In this document: positions 1-7,488 of the stretch, piece by piece
How the letters are laid out: the number at the start of each line of letters is the position of its first letter
Position numbering within the stretch: position 1 is the stretch's first letter
Assembly (NCBI GenBank): GCA_002420305.1
Contig: DIHT01000113.1
Location: forward strand, 1 to 11,721
Direction: 5' to 3'
Length of the DNA: 11,721 nt
DNA from: Akkermansiaceae bacterium UBA5689
GTDB taxonomy: Bacteria > Verrucomicrobiota > Verrucomicrobiia > Verrucomicrobiales > Akkermansiaceae
Translations under genes and position numbers: made by a program
The notes under the pieces: generated by a model
The model's database searches: none
What the model saw: only the letters and a program-made list of their open reading frames with translations
What the model was told of the DNA's origin: nothing

Positions 1-372
1 ACTTCACCCCGTGTCCGAATAGATGGAAAGCCTCGGGAAGTCCCGCGGATTAGCGGAATACAGCTGGAGAATCTTTTCCAGTTGCGGGAGGAGAGTGGGG
101 TTTTACTCGTGGACGTCCGCCCGGCATTTTTTTTCCGGTTGGGACACATTCCGGGAGCATTCAACCTACCGCTGAAAACCTTCGATGCAGCGGTCCACTC
201 ATTCGTTCAAGTTCTTGAGGAGGCCCGGAGTTCTGGCAAAAAAGTTGTCATATACTGTGCAGACAAGGACTGCCCGGACAGTCTCACCACTGCGAGAAAG
301 TTAGCTCGGTTGGGATACTCTACTTCTGTCTACCGAGGTGGATGGAAAGAGTGGCGCAGCGCGGGTCTTTAG
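1..372 (+). CDS. Rhodanese-like domain protein, C-terminal part (5' end outside window)
   Basis: The reading frame is open from base 1 to the TAG at 370-372, so the 5' end lies outside the window; a TTG at 82 is a possible internal start, but it would cut off the residues leading into the domain. The visible 123 residues hold one rhodanese fold: VDVRPAFFFRLGHIPGAFNL matches the DxRp...GHIPGA signature, VVIYCADKDC holds the putative catalytic Cys (the one after Tyr), and the chain ends with RGGWKEW as rhodaneses do. Such domains carry persulfide sulfur on the active-site Cys. The loop after that Cys has a second Cys four residues on, unlike the classic CxxGxR loop, so sulfur-transfer specificity cannot be predicted. 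Whether the missing N-terminus carries membrane helices, as in some rhodanese fusions, is not visible. The gene converges on the DUF3500 gene, with 24 nt between the stops. Domain call is firm, function is not. Confidence 0.85.
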   Translation, partial: TSPRVRIDGKPREVPRISGIQLENLFQLREESGVLLVDVRPAFFFRLGHIPGAFNLPLKTFDAAVHSFVQVLEEARSSGKKVVIYCADKDCPDSLTTARKLARLGYSTSVYRGGWKEWRSAGL

Positions 373-379
373 GCGATTT

Positions 380-395
380 GAGAGGCTTTTCTCTC
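380..395. terminator. Small hairpin between convergent stops, possible weak bidirectional terminator
   Basis: GAGAGG (380-385) pairs with TCTCTC (390-395), including one G-U pair, around a 4-nt loop. It sits exactly between the stops of two convergent genes (372 and 397). There is no U-tract on either side, so it is at best a weak or non-canonical terminator. Confidence 0.3.
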
Positions 396-396
396 C

Positions 397-1423
397 TCAG
401 GATGGTTCGCGGATATGAAGCCACGCATGGACGTGAGGTAAGCCCCGGAAATACGAGACCATACTGGGTCCCTCCAGTTGCCAGACGTCCCAGACTTCGT
501 CATCGCCGAGGTTTTCATCTCGATAGAAAGAAAGGTGAAGGTTTTCGATTCCCCCCGCCTTGATGTGTTTCATGGCCTCCTGAGCATCTTCTTCTCGAAA
601 AGGGGCCAGAAGATCGCCAACAACTTTCATAGCGTGTCCCCTTTGGTCGGCTGCTAGATCGCCTACTCTGATTCCATCGAGGCCGGTATTTTTTTTCGGA
701 CAATTCCACGGTCTTTTTCCCTCTTTCCCCCCGGCTCTTGCCCAGGAGAGCGGCCTTGCGCTGTTTGCCGTCCAGCATCTGATAGACCTCGTTCGCTCTC
801 ACCGCCTGATACCAGTAGGCGTTATCCTCGTGTTTGGGGCTTTCGTTGAAGCCCCGGGCTGCATGGCCATAGAAAATTGGGCCACCGAAGGCCGCTCCCT
901 TCATGGAGTCACCATCACATCGGCGAGTGCAATGACGTCCGGTCAGGACAAATTCAAACCGCCCGCTTCCGGGTGTTCCGAAGATGGCTACTGAGGAGCC
1001 TCTCTCAAAACCATCGATTCCACTATCCCACTCAACCTGCTCAAAAACCTTTTCAGCATATTCATCACTGTGAATTCCCATGAAGATATCCTTGATCATA
1101 GCCTGCTGGTCCTTGCTGAAGCTTTCGACCTTGGCTTTCGTAATATGCCAGTTGTTTTCGATTTTCAGGCGGAGGTCGTGGTCGTAAGGAAAGCAAATGA
1201 TCTTGCGTTGCTCCGGAGTCAGGGAATCGTAGAACGTTTTGACGATCGTCTCGGGCTGATTTTTCGCTTTGGTGATGTCGTTGGCAAGCAACGGTAAAAG
1301 TCCCGGAGTCACCAGTCCTCCCGTTGCGGCTACGGAGGATTTTAGAAACCGGCGACGGCTTGGTTGAAGATGCTTGCAAGAGGAGGTTCCGGAGATGGAA
1401 TCAGAACTGATAGACATGACCAT
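397..1423 (-). pseudogene. Tat-exported DUF3500 family protein, split by a frameshift at an A8 run
   Basis: Two overlapping minus-strand frames together encode one protein. The first, from ATG 1423, carries a twin-arginine signal (SRRRFLKSS, then a hydrophobic stretch), LTPEQRKIICFPYDHDLR, RFEFVLTGRH and AAFGGPIFYGHA. The second continues with GLDGIRVGDLAADQ, LLAPFREEDAQEAMKHI, DDEVWDVWQLEGPSMVSYF and PHVHAWLHI, and ends at the TGA at 397-399. These are the blocks, in order, that I recall from DUF3500 proteins of PVC bacteria; their function is unknown. The switch lies at eight A (plus-strand T at 689-696): seven A would give one intact frame of 341 residues, whereas the present frame runs into a basic low-complexity tail ending at 515. 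Start: AAGG lies just before ATG 1423; ATG 1417 and an upstream TTG at 1456 are alternatives. A sequencing error, true decay and transcriptional slippage are all possible. Export is inferred from the signal peptide. Confidence 0.8.
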
Positions 1424-1685
1424 GAGACCTTGAGCGAAAGGAAGATGAGGAGGCAATCATTTTCAGTGTTTGATATGGCGGGTGCGAAAAGTTTCTCGTC
1501 CGGCGTTGGGAGATCTAAGAAAAATACTCAGAAAGGGTAGGGCTTCAGAGCAATCCAGGATGATTTCTTAAGGTCGCCGGGCGTTTTGGGGGTAATTCTC
1601 TGGAGATGAATTTTGAATCAAACAATAATTCTATGATAGTCAGAGTAGTTGTTGACGTTTTACTGTTGAGAGACGCTCCTTCACA
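1424..1685. other. Intergenic region between divergent DUF3500 and sigma-factor genes
   Basis: These 262 bp must hold the promoters of both divergent transcripts. I see no convincing -35/-10 pair: TTGAAT (1613-1618) and TATGAT (1632-1637) are only 13 bp apart. A short palindrome, TTTGA-A-TCAAA (1612-1622), overlaps the first of these. No ORF or RNA gene is supported here. Confidence 0.6.
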
Positions 1686-2369
1686 ATGCCCGAAGATTCT
1701 CCAAACGAACAGGCAGACCCCATGGACGGGGGTCGTAAAATAGGCTTCGAGCAGGCCTACGAGCGCACGCGTAAAAGTCTTATTGCCCGGCTTGAGAACT
1801 GGGAGGACCAGAGGACATGGGATGAATTCTACCAAACCTACTGGCGCCTGATATATTCCGTTGGCCTGAAGGCGGGTCTGCGTTCTGATGAGGCCTTTGA
1901 CGTCGTCCAGGAGACCATTTTGTCCATCGCCAAGCAAAGCAGAAAGCAGCTGTATGACCCAAAGCAAGGTTCATTCAAGACGTGGCTGATGAATATGACG
2001 CGCTGGCGAATTAATGACCAGTTCCGTAGACGAAAGAAGGATACTGCGATGGCTGGAAACGAGTGGAATGAGGAACGGAAGACTGCGGTAATTGACCGTT
2101 TTGAGGACCCGAGTGGGGACTTGCTGGAGCGCATGTGGAATGTGGAGTGGAAAAAAAACCTCGCTGATGCAGCGCTCGCACGGGTAAAGGGGCAGGTATC
2201 ACCCAAGCAATACCAAATTTTTGATTATTACGTAGTAAGGCAGTGGGACGCCAAGAAAGTTCAGGCTCATCTTGGGGTGAGCATGGCCCAAGTCTATCTG
2301 GCGAAGCATCGGGTCGGCGCGGTCTTGAAACGGGAGTTGGCCAAACTCGAGAAGCATGAAAAGCAGTAA
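1686..2369 (+). CDS. ECF-like RNA polymerase sigma factor, paired with a Ser/Thr kinase
   Basis: A 227-residue sigma-70 family protein with only regions 2 and 4, the ECF layout. Region 2 spans about 43-118: WDEFYQTYWRLIYSVGLKAG, DEAFDVVQETILSIAKQ (core RNA polymerase contact, DxVQE motif) and GSFKTWLMNMTRWRINDQFR (-10 recognition). Region 4 spans about 160-218, with the helix-turn-helix in KKVQAHLGVSMAQVYLAKHR (-35 recognition). It lacks a SnoaL-like C-terminal extension, and no anti-sigma gene is adjacent. The 3' end overlaps the next gene, a transmembrane Ser/Thr kinase, by 14 nt, which suggests translational coupling. In PVC bacteria and in some proteobacterial ECF groups, sigma factors encoded next to Ser/Thr kinases are controlled by phosphorylation; that mode is inferred here. 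Start is ATG 1686, with no clear Shine-Dalgarno; ATG 1722 is an alternative. An A8 run at 2151-2158 stays in frame. Target promoters are unknown. Confidence 0.88.
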   Translation: MPEDSPNEQADPMDGGRKIGFEQAYERTRKSLIARLENWEDQRTWDEFYQTYWRLIYSVGLKAGLRSDEAFDVVQETILSIAKQSRKQLYDPKQGSFKTWLMNMTRWRINDQFRRRKKDTAMAGNEWNEERKTAVIDRFEDPSGDLLERMWNVEWKKNLADAALARVKGQVSPKQYQIFDYYVVRQWDAKKVQAHLGVSMAQVYLAKHRVGAVLKRELAKLEKHEKQ

Positions 2370-5115
2370 TGTTCGCCCGGAGCTAACGATCCCGGATCAT
2401 GAGGTTCTGAGAAAAATAGGCGGTGGCGCCTATGGCGAGGTGTGGCTCGCCCGAGGCGTGACGGGAGCGCTGCGGGCGGTAAAGGCTGTTTGGTATAATG
2501 ATTTCGAAGACCAACGTGGATTCGAGAGAGAGTTTGAGGGGATCCTCAAATATGAGCCTATCTCAAGGGATCATCCCGGACTCGTTCATATCTTGCACGT
2601 GGGTCGGGCGGAGATAGAAGGAGAGCCCTTCTATTACTACGTGATGGAGTTGGGCGATGATGTTGCCACCGGGCGTGACATTAATCCGGTAGAGTATGAG
2701 CCACGAACTCTCCGTAGTGATATGAAAGAGGCCGGGGGAGACGGCATTGCGGTAGAGGATTGTATAACCTGTGGGCGAATGCTGGCTGAGGCATTGCAGC
2801 ATCTTCACGAGAGCGGTCTTGCTCACCGGGATGTGAAGCCGTCGAATGTGATCTTTGTCGATGGAAAGGCGAAGCTGGCAGATATAGGCTTGGTGGCTCT
2901 TCGGGGACAGCAGACCTTTGTTGGAACGGAGGGGTTTGTCCCCCCGGAAGGTCCTGGTTCGGCTCAGGCGGATGTGTATAGTCTTGGTAAAGTGCTATAC
3001 GAAATGGCAACGGGTAAAGACCGTTTGGATTTTCCCGAATTGCCAGACCAGTTGCCTGAGGGAGTAAGCCTCAAAAGATGGCGAGCGCTGAATTCCGTCA
3101 TCTGTGATATTTGCGAGCCAAGGATCTCAAGAAGAAAGATTAGAAGAGCTGCGGACCTGGGGCAGGAACTTCACAGGCTTGAGGAAGGGCGTTCACGTCC
3201 GTTTAGAACACGAATGGGTCTGGTTGCTGGTGTGCTTGGGGCTCTCACTGGGATGGCTGCACTGGGCCAGATGATTTCTCTGCCCCCTCTCGAGACGGCC
3301 TCTGATTCAGGCTCGTTAGAGCCGCCCCCGTTGCAGATGAGAAGCGTCACGATTCTGAGTGATCCTCCGGGGGCCGCAGTCTACAGCGAGGATGGTGAAA
3401 TTCTTGGACTGACGCCGCTGGATCCGAGGAATTACCCCGAGGGGAGCAATGTTACTTTCACGCTCGAGCTAAAGGGGTATCGGCCCCAGACCGTTACCGA
3501 AACAGTCAGCGAGAAAGGAGCGGTGATTGGGCCAAGTTTGATCGAGTTCAACCCCCCCCGGGAACTTGAGCCTTGGGAGGATGTTTTTGGAGCACCCTAC
3601 CAGCCCGAGGAGGACTACCATATCAGCCAGTATTATGTCACCGCGGAGTCATGGGACTATTTTCAGCAGTCGACGAATAGGCAAAGCGGGCTCATCCAAA
3701 CTCTCTTTAAAAATGGAATTGAAAAAGAGATTATCCTTGTGACTGAGCGAGAGGCTCGTGACTACGTGAAGTGGCTCGAGACTCAGTGCAGGGAAACACA
3801 CCTCGAGGACGACCAGTGGTTTGAGTACAAGTTGGATAAGCGGCGATTCATTGGAGGGCTGAAAGAGGAGGATCCAAATAAGAGGAAGATGCATCCTTTC
3901 TACGCTGTTGTTCGAAGTAGGTCTTATGCGTATCTGAGGCTCGCGAGTAAGCCCACCGGGGCAAATGTCTATGTGCAGAGGACCCACAAGGGAGAGGTCT
4001 ACTCGCAAACCCTGGGACAAACACCATTAGAGGGGGATGATGTGGAGGAGCGCGGCGTGAGGGTAGAGCTGAACCCCAAGGGGCAGGGTGAACTTAAGCT
4101 TATTGTTGAGCTTCCAAGGTTTCGACGCTACGAGCGGTCTATAGTCCTAGGGATGAACGAGGTCTCGGATGAGATTCTTGTCACACTTCAGAGAGAGAAC
4201 CTTTTTGATTATCCGCGGGAGCCACTGGAGAACGCCTTGGGCATGCAGTTTATCTCCGTCCGGGAAGACCTGGAGTTACTTGCGAGCATCTGGGAAACCC
4301 GCCAAAGTGATTTTGATGCCTTCGTAGAAAGTATGGCGGAGAAAGTTTCTGCCCCGAAGCGCGCAGATAAAAGTGCCGGGGCGGATTATGCGCGCTTTAT
4401 TAATCGCTGGGCGGGGTCTTTCACGCCTCCGCTACCGCCTGATTTCGCAGATGGGGGGTCATATGGGCCTGATCATCCGGTTGTTAATGTGACTAGAGAA
4501 GATGCCGAACTTTTCTGCCTCTGGTTGACTCTTCGAGAGCGCAAGCAGGGGGCAATTGGAGCAGGACATCATTATCGTCTCCCAACCGATGCTGAGTGGA
4601 GTGTCTTTGTAGGTCTGGAAGGTGAGATTGGAGAGTGGCCGATGGATAAACATGGGCAGGCTGAGGAATTTTTCTGGGGGCCTCAGATGCCTCCGCCGGT
4701 GAGCGGAGGAAATTTTGCGGATCTCAGTCTGGCAGAGCGAGGTTCTCTGGAGGCTGATGGGCACCTCGTGGGATACGAAGACGGTTCTGCTTTCACATCT
4801 CCAGTGGCCAGCTATGCCGGACGACCGGTGGGGACGCAAAAGATGTATGACCTTGAAGGTAATGTTCTGGAGTGGGTCGCGAGCGACTATAGCGCATTTG
4901 GGCAGTATGACGTTGCCCGTGGGGCTTGCTGGAAAAGCTATGATACGAATCACCTCAAAGCCTCGGTAAGGCAGCCTGTGCGCAAGCCATCTCAGAGCGG
5001 AGGTGGCGTTGACACTTCCGGGTTGTATGGCTTTCGGGTCGTTCTTGCCAAAGTCCCGGTTATCGTCGAGAAGGAGGAAGAAACTGAAAGTGTAACCGAA
5101 AAACCAAAAGAGTAA
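2356..5115 (+). CDS. Transmembrane Ser/Thr protein kinase with duplicated PEGA + FGE-like sensor region
   Basis: A 919-residue protein. Kinase domain about 15-275: glycine loop IGGGAYGEV (21-29), Lys43 in RAVKAV, catalytic HRDVKPSN (157-164; Asp159), DIG in place of DFG (176-178), GTEGFVPPEGP (190-200) and Asp206 in ADVYSLGK. One hydrophobic segment (about 287-308) probably spans the membrane, leaving the kinase inside and the rest outside the cytoplasm. Then come a PEGA domain (about 329-395), a shortened FGE-sulfatase-like segment (about 405-520), a second PEGA domain (about 524-612) and a full FGE-sulfatase domain (about 621-897; HPVVNVTREDAELFCLWL, YRLPTDAEW, DLEGNVLEW, RGACW, GFRV). The Cys pair used by formylglycine-generating enzymes is absent, so a binding or sensing role is more likely than sulfatase activation. 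An acidic tail ends the protein. It overlaps the sigma gene by 14 nt and its TAA overlaps the osmC-like ATG. Probably senses an envelope signal and acts on the sigma factor (inference). Confidence 0.9.
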   Translation: MKSSNVRPELTIPDHEVLRKIGGGAYGEVWLARGVTGALRAVKAVWYNDFEDQRGFEREFEGILKYEPISRDHPGLVHILHVGRAEIEGEPFYYYVMELGDDVATGRDINPVEYEPRTLRSDMKEAGGDGIAVEDCITCGRMLAEALQHLHESGLAHRDVKPSNVIFVDGKAKLADIGLVALRGQQTFVGTEGFVPPEGPGSAQADVYSLGKVLYEMATGKDRLDFPELPDQLPEGVSLKRWRALNSVICDICEPRISRRKIRRAADLGQELHRLEEGRSRPFRTRMGLVAGVLGALTGMAALGQMISLPPLETASDSGSLEPPPLQMRSVTILSDPPGAAVYSEDGEILGLTPLDPRNYPEGSNVTFTLELKGYRPQTVTETVSEKGAVIGPSLIEFNPPRELEPWEDVFGAPYQPEEDYHISQYYVTAESWDYFQQSTNRQSGLIQTLFKNGIEKEIILVTEREARDYVKWLETQCRETHLEDDQWFEYKLDKRRFIGGLKEEDPNKRKMHPFYAVVRSRSYAYLRLASKPTGANVYVQRTHKGEVYSQTLGQTPLEGDDVEERGVRVELNPKGQGELKLIVELPRFRRYERSIVLGMNEVSDEILVTLQRENLFDYPREPLENALGMQFISVREDLELLASIWETRQSDFDAFVESMAEKVSAPKRADKSAGADYARFINRWAGSFTPPLPPDFADGGSYGPDHPVVNVTREDAELFCLWLTLRERKQGAIGAGHHYRLPTDAEWSVFVGLEGEIGEWPMDKHGQAEEFFWGPQMPPPVSGGNFADLSLAERGSLEADGHLVGYEDGSAFTSPVASYAGRPVGTQKMYDLEGNVLEWVASDYSAFGQYDVARGACWKSYDTNHLKASVRQPVRKPSQSGGGVDTSGLYGFRVVLAKVPVIVEKEEETESVTEKPKE

Positions 5116-5525
5116 TGATTGAGATCAAAATAGACTACGAGGGAAAACTGCGGTGTGCCGCTACTCATGGTCCCTCGGGGGATGTTCTGGCTACGGATGC
5201 GCCGGTGGATAATAATGGGCGGGGAGAGGCCTTCTCTCCAACAGACCTGCTGGCGGCGTCTCTAGGATCTTGCATGGCGACAGTCATGGGCATTGTAGCC
5301 CAGCGAAAGGAGATCTCGCTTGAGGGGATGAAGATTAGCGTGGGTAAGCACATGTCCGAGGACAGTCCGCGGCGGATCTCGAGGTTGGATATCGCCATTC
5401 ACATGCCGGTAGAAGAGGGCCACCCGGACAGGAAGGCGCTTGAAAGCGCGGCTCTTGGGTGTCCTGTCCATCACAGCATTCACCCTGCAATTGAAGTGGT
5501 GTTGAGCTGGCAATGGATTGAGTAG
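5115..5525 (+). CDS. OsmC family protein (thiol peroxidase-like)
   Basis: A 136-residue cytoplasmic protein with the OsmC/Ohr fold signature. The block GEAFSPTDLLAASLGSCMAT (38-56) holds Cys53, and SAALGCPVHHSI (111-122) holds Cys116; these are the two conserved cysteines that form the peroxidatic and resolving pair in OsmC and Ohr. Family members reduce organic hydroperoxides or other oxidants using dithiols. The DNNGRGEAFSPTDLL pattern resembles the general OsmC/YhfA-like branch more than Ohr, so hydroperoxide specificity is uncertain. Length is normal for the family. The ATG shares its A with the TAA of the kinase gene (TAATG), so translation is probably coupled and the three genes from 1686 form one operon. 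An AAGAG just upstream, inside the end of the kinase gene, could serve as ribosome binding site. Linkage to a sigma/kinase pair is unusual and may tie redox chemistry to the signalling module (inference). Confidence 0.88.
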   Translation: MIEIKIDYEGKLRCAATHGPSGDVLATDAPVDNNGRGEAFSPTDLLAASLGSCMATVMGIVAQRKEISLEGMKISVGKHMSEDSPRRISRLDIAIHMPVEEGHPDRKALESAALGCPVHHSIHPAIEVVLSWQWIE

Positions 5526-5710
5526 AGATGTTGAAATCTGGCGCTTAATTTGAGGGGTTGCAGAGCGGTGTGGCCCCGCAAGGGGGGAGATTCTTCCTGC
5601 CAATGCCTTGTCTGAAATAGGAGAAGTTTTTCCGTTTCCTCGGTTTTCCGATTGCAATCGCTGGAGATTACTGGGAAATTTTAAACATAACTAACTTGAT
5701 AAAGTAACTA
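5526..5710 (+). promoter_or_regulatory. Leader of the cysJIHK genes with repeats and a palindrome
   Basis: This 185-nt gap is the natural place for the cys promoter and operators. Seen directly: a hairpin CCCC-GCAA-GGGG (5574-5585) with a GNRA-type loop and no U-tract; TTTTCCG twice (5628-5634 and 5644-5650, 16 bp apart); a 12-bp perfect palindrome CGATTGCAATCG (5649-5660); TAACTAA twice (5688-5694 and 5705-5711, 17 bp apart), the second running into the cysJ ATG; and ACTT-GATA-AAGT (5694-5705) between them. The last 35 nt are AT-rich, unlike the GC-richer flanks. I could not match a known riboswitch or a canonical -35/-10 pair. A regulatory role is inferred from position. Confidence 0.45.
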
Positions 5711-7471
5711 ATGTTTCAGCTGCCTGATGATGCGCCTTTTGATAAGTCGCAGCGTGAAATGCTCTCAGGATTCCTGCGCGATTGCAGTGTCGAGCAGCGT
5801 TCATGGTTAGGGAAGCTCCTTGGAGCAGGCAGCAAACTTCCTCAGTCGAGGGCCACCGGAAATCTCCTTGTGCTCTACGGCACAGAATCCGGCAACTCGG
5901 AAGAGCTTGCTGCTCGTAGTGCGAAGCTTGCGAAGGGAAGAGGCTTTAAGACGACCCTCAAGAATATGAGCGAGTCTGTCCCTGAGGACCTATCGCAGAC
6001 GGAGAACCTCCTTGTAGTCGTCAGTACATGGGGTGAGGGGGATCCTCCTGAGAGTGCCGAGGAATTTTGTGGTAAACTGATGTCAGGGGAAGTGGATCTC
6101 AGCGGAATTAGATACTCCGTCTGTGCCCTCGGAGACACGAGTTACGAATATTTCTGTAAGGTTGGTAAAGACGTGGACCAACAGCTGGAGAAGTTTGGAG
6201 CGAAGAGGGTGACCCAGCGGGTGGATTGTGACGTGGACTTCGAGGAGCCCTATGAGGAATGGATCGAGAGAGCTCTTGAAGAGCTCGGGGGGGCGGCAAC
6301 CAATGCTTCGGAGGCAATCAGCACTGCTGTCGCTGCGCCCTCGCTGGAATATGGAAAGAGAAACCCCTTTCCTGCACGTATTTTGGACAAGGTGCTGTTG
6401 AATGCACCAGGGTCGGAAAAAGAGATATGGCACCTTGAGCTGAGTCTCGAAGGGTCAGGGCTCAGTTATGAGGTTGGGGATTCGCTGGGGGTCGTGCCGA
6501 CAAATGCTGATGATGTTGTTGATTCTCTTCTCAAGGCAGCCGGTCTAACAGGTGATGAGGTGGTGAGGACGCGCTCCTCTGGTGATAAGGTCCTGCACCA
6601 GGCGCTTCGGGAGGACTACGATATCACAGCCTTGTCCAGAAAGGTGGCATCCGCCTGGCAGGCACATTGCGGATCCAAGGAGTTGGAAAATCTGCTGGAT
6701 AAGGACAGCCGCCAGTTATTTAAGGATTGGAGTTGGGGGCGTCAGATTGTTGACCTTCTCCGTGAATTTCCGGCATCGAAGACAGAGGCCCAGCATTTGG
6801 TTGTTATCCTGAGGATGTTACCCGCTCGACTCTATTCGATTTCCTCGAGTCCACGGGAGCATAATGGAGAAGTCCATCTGACAGTGGCGGCAGTACGCTA
6901 TGAGGGATATGGCCTCGCAAGAAAGGGAGTCGCATCGACCTGTCTCGCTGATCTGGTTGGAGAAGGCGACACGGTGCCGGTTTTCGTCACTCCGAATAAG
7001 CGATTCAGGCTTCCCGAGAACGATACCCTGCCCATTATCATGGTCGGACCAGGAACGGGGGTTGCTCCTTTCCGGGCATTTGTTGAGGATCGGTCGACGA
7101 GGGAAGGAAGTGGGCCCACTTGGCTGATATTTGGCGACCAGCGCTTTACCTATGACTTTCTTTACCAGCTTGAGTGGCAGGATCATCTCAAGTCCGGGGC
7201 GCTGACTCGGCTCGATGTCGCTTTTTCCCGGGATCAGCCGGAAAAAATATATGTACAAGACCGTATCCGGGAAAAGGGGAAGGAGATATGGGACTGGTTG
7301 GAAAAGGGAGCTCACTTTTATGTCTGCGGAGACGCTTCGAGGATGGCCCCGGACGTCCACGCGGCACTTTTGGAGGTGATTCAATCATGGGGAGACCGGA
7401 CTCCCGAGGCAGCTGAAACCTACCTTGGGGAGCTGAAGAGCAATGGACGATACCAACGAGACGTTTACTAA
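5711..7471 (+). CDS. cysJ: Sulfite reductase [NADPH] flavoprotein alpha-component
   Basis: Takes electrons from NADPH through FAD and FMN and passes them to the CysI hemoprotein for six-electron reduction of sulfite to sulfide. The 586 residues are close to the length of Escherichia coli CysJ. After about 50 residues comes a flavodoxin domain (about 52-190: YGTESGNSEE, STWGEGDPP, CALGDTSYEYFC) for FMN. Then come an FAD-binding ferredoxin-reductase-type region (about 216-430: RLYSISSS at 373-380, GVAST at 406-410) and an NADPH-binding domain (MVGPGTGVAPFRAF at about 444-457, IFGDQR, FYVCGDA). The C-terminus, GRYQRDVY, ends in aromatic Tyr, as in CysJ. cysI follows after 17 nt, which separates it from cytochrome P450 reductase-like homologues. 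The ATG at 5711 has no Shine-Dalgarno; it is embedded in an AT-rich leader repeat. First gene of the cysJIHK run. Confidence 0.95.
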   Translation: MFQLPDDAPFDKSQREMLSGFLRDCSVEQRSWLGKLLGAGSKLPQSRATGNLLVLYGTESGNSEELAARSAKLAKGRGFKTTLKNMSESVPEDLSQTENLLVVVSTWGEGDPPESAEEFCGKLMSGEVDLSGIRYSVCALGDTSYEYFCKVGKDVDQQLEKFGAKRVTQRVDCDVDFEEPYEEWIERALEELGGAATNASEAISTAVAAPSLEYGKRNPFPARILDKVLLNAPGSEKEIWHLELSLEGSGLSYEVGDSLGVVPTNADDVVDSLLKAAGLTGDEVVRTRSSGDKVLHQALREDYDITALSRKVASAWQAHCGSKELENLLDKDSRQLFKDWSWGRQIVDLLREFPASKTEAQHLVVILRMLPARLYSISSSPREHNGEVHLTVAAVRYEGYGLARKGVASTCLADLVGEGDTVPVFVTPNKRFRLPENDTLPIIMVGPGTGVAPFRAFVEDRSTREGSGPTWLIFGDQRFTYDFLYQLEWQDHLKSGALTRLDVAFSRDQPEKIYVQDRIREKGKEIWDWLEKGAHFYVCGDASRMAPDVHAALLEVIQSWGDRTPEAAETYLGELKSNGRYQRDVY

Positions 7472-7488
7472 TTTCACACTTCAGTCGA

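Noticed and set aside
342..563. 73-residue plus-strand frame after the rhodanese gene
   Set aside because: It lies antisense to the conserved C-terminal blocks of the DUF3500 gene, is Arg/Pro-rich, and has no recognisable motif.
1613..1637. TTGAAT...TATGAT as promoter of the sigma gene
   Set aside because: The spacing of 13 bp is too short for a sigma-70 promoter.
4459..4953. 164-residue minus-strand frame
   Set aside because: Antisense to the FGE domain of the kinase, whose frame is clearly the coding one; no family motif seen.
5526..5660. Possible SAM or cobalamin riboswitch before cysJ
   Set aside because: A CCCCGCAAGGGG hairpin and a GCGGTG string are present, but the conserved cores of these classes could not be laid out. 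An Infernal search against Rfam would decide.
6818..7384. 188-residue minus-strand frame
   Set aside because: Antisense to the FAD/NADPH domains of cysJ; the long open frame is a by-product of codon use, with no recognisable domain.
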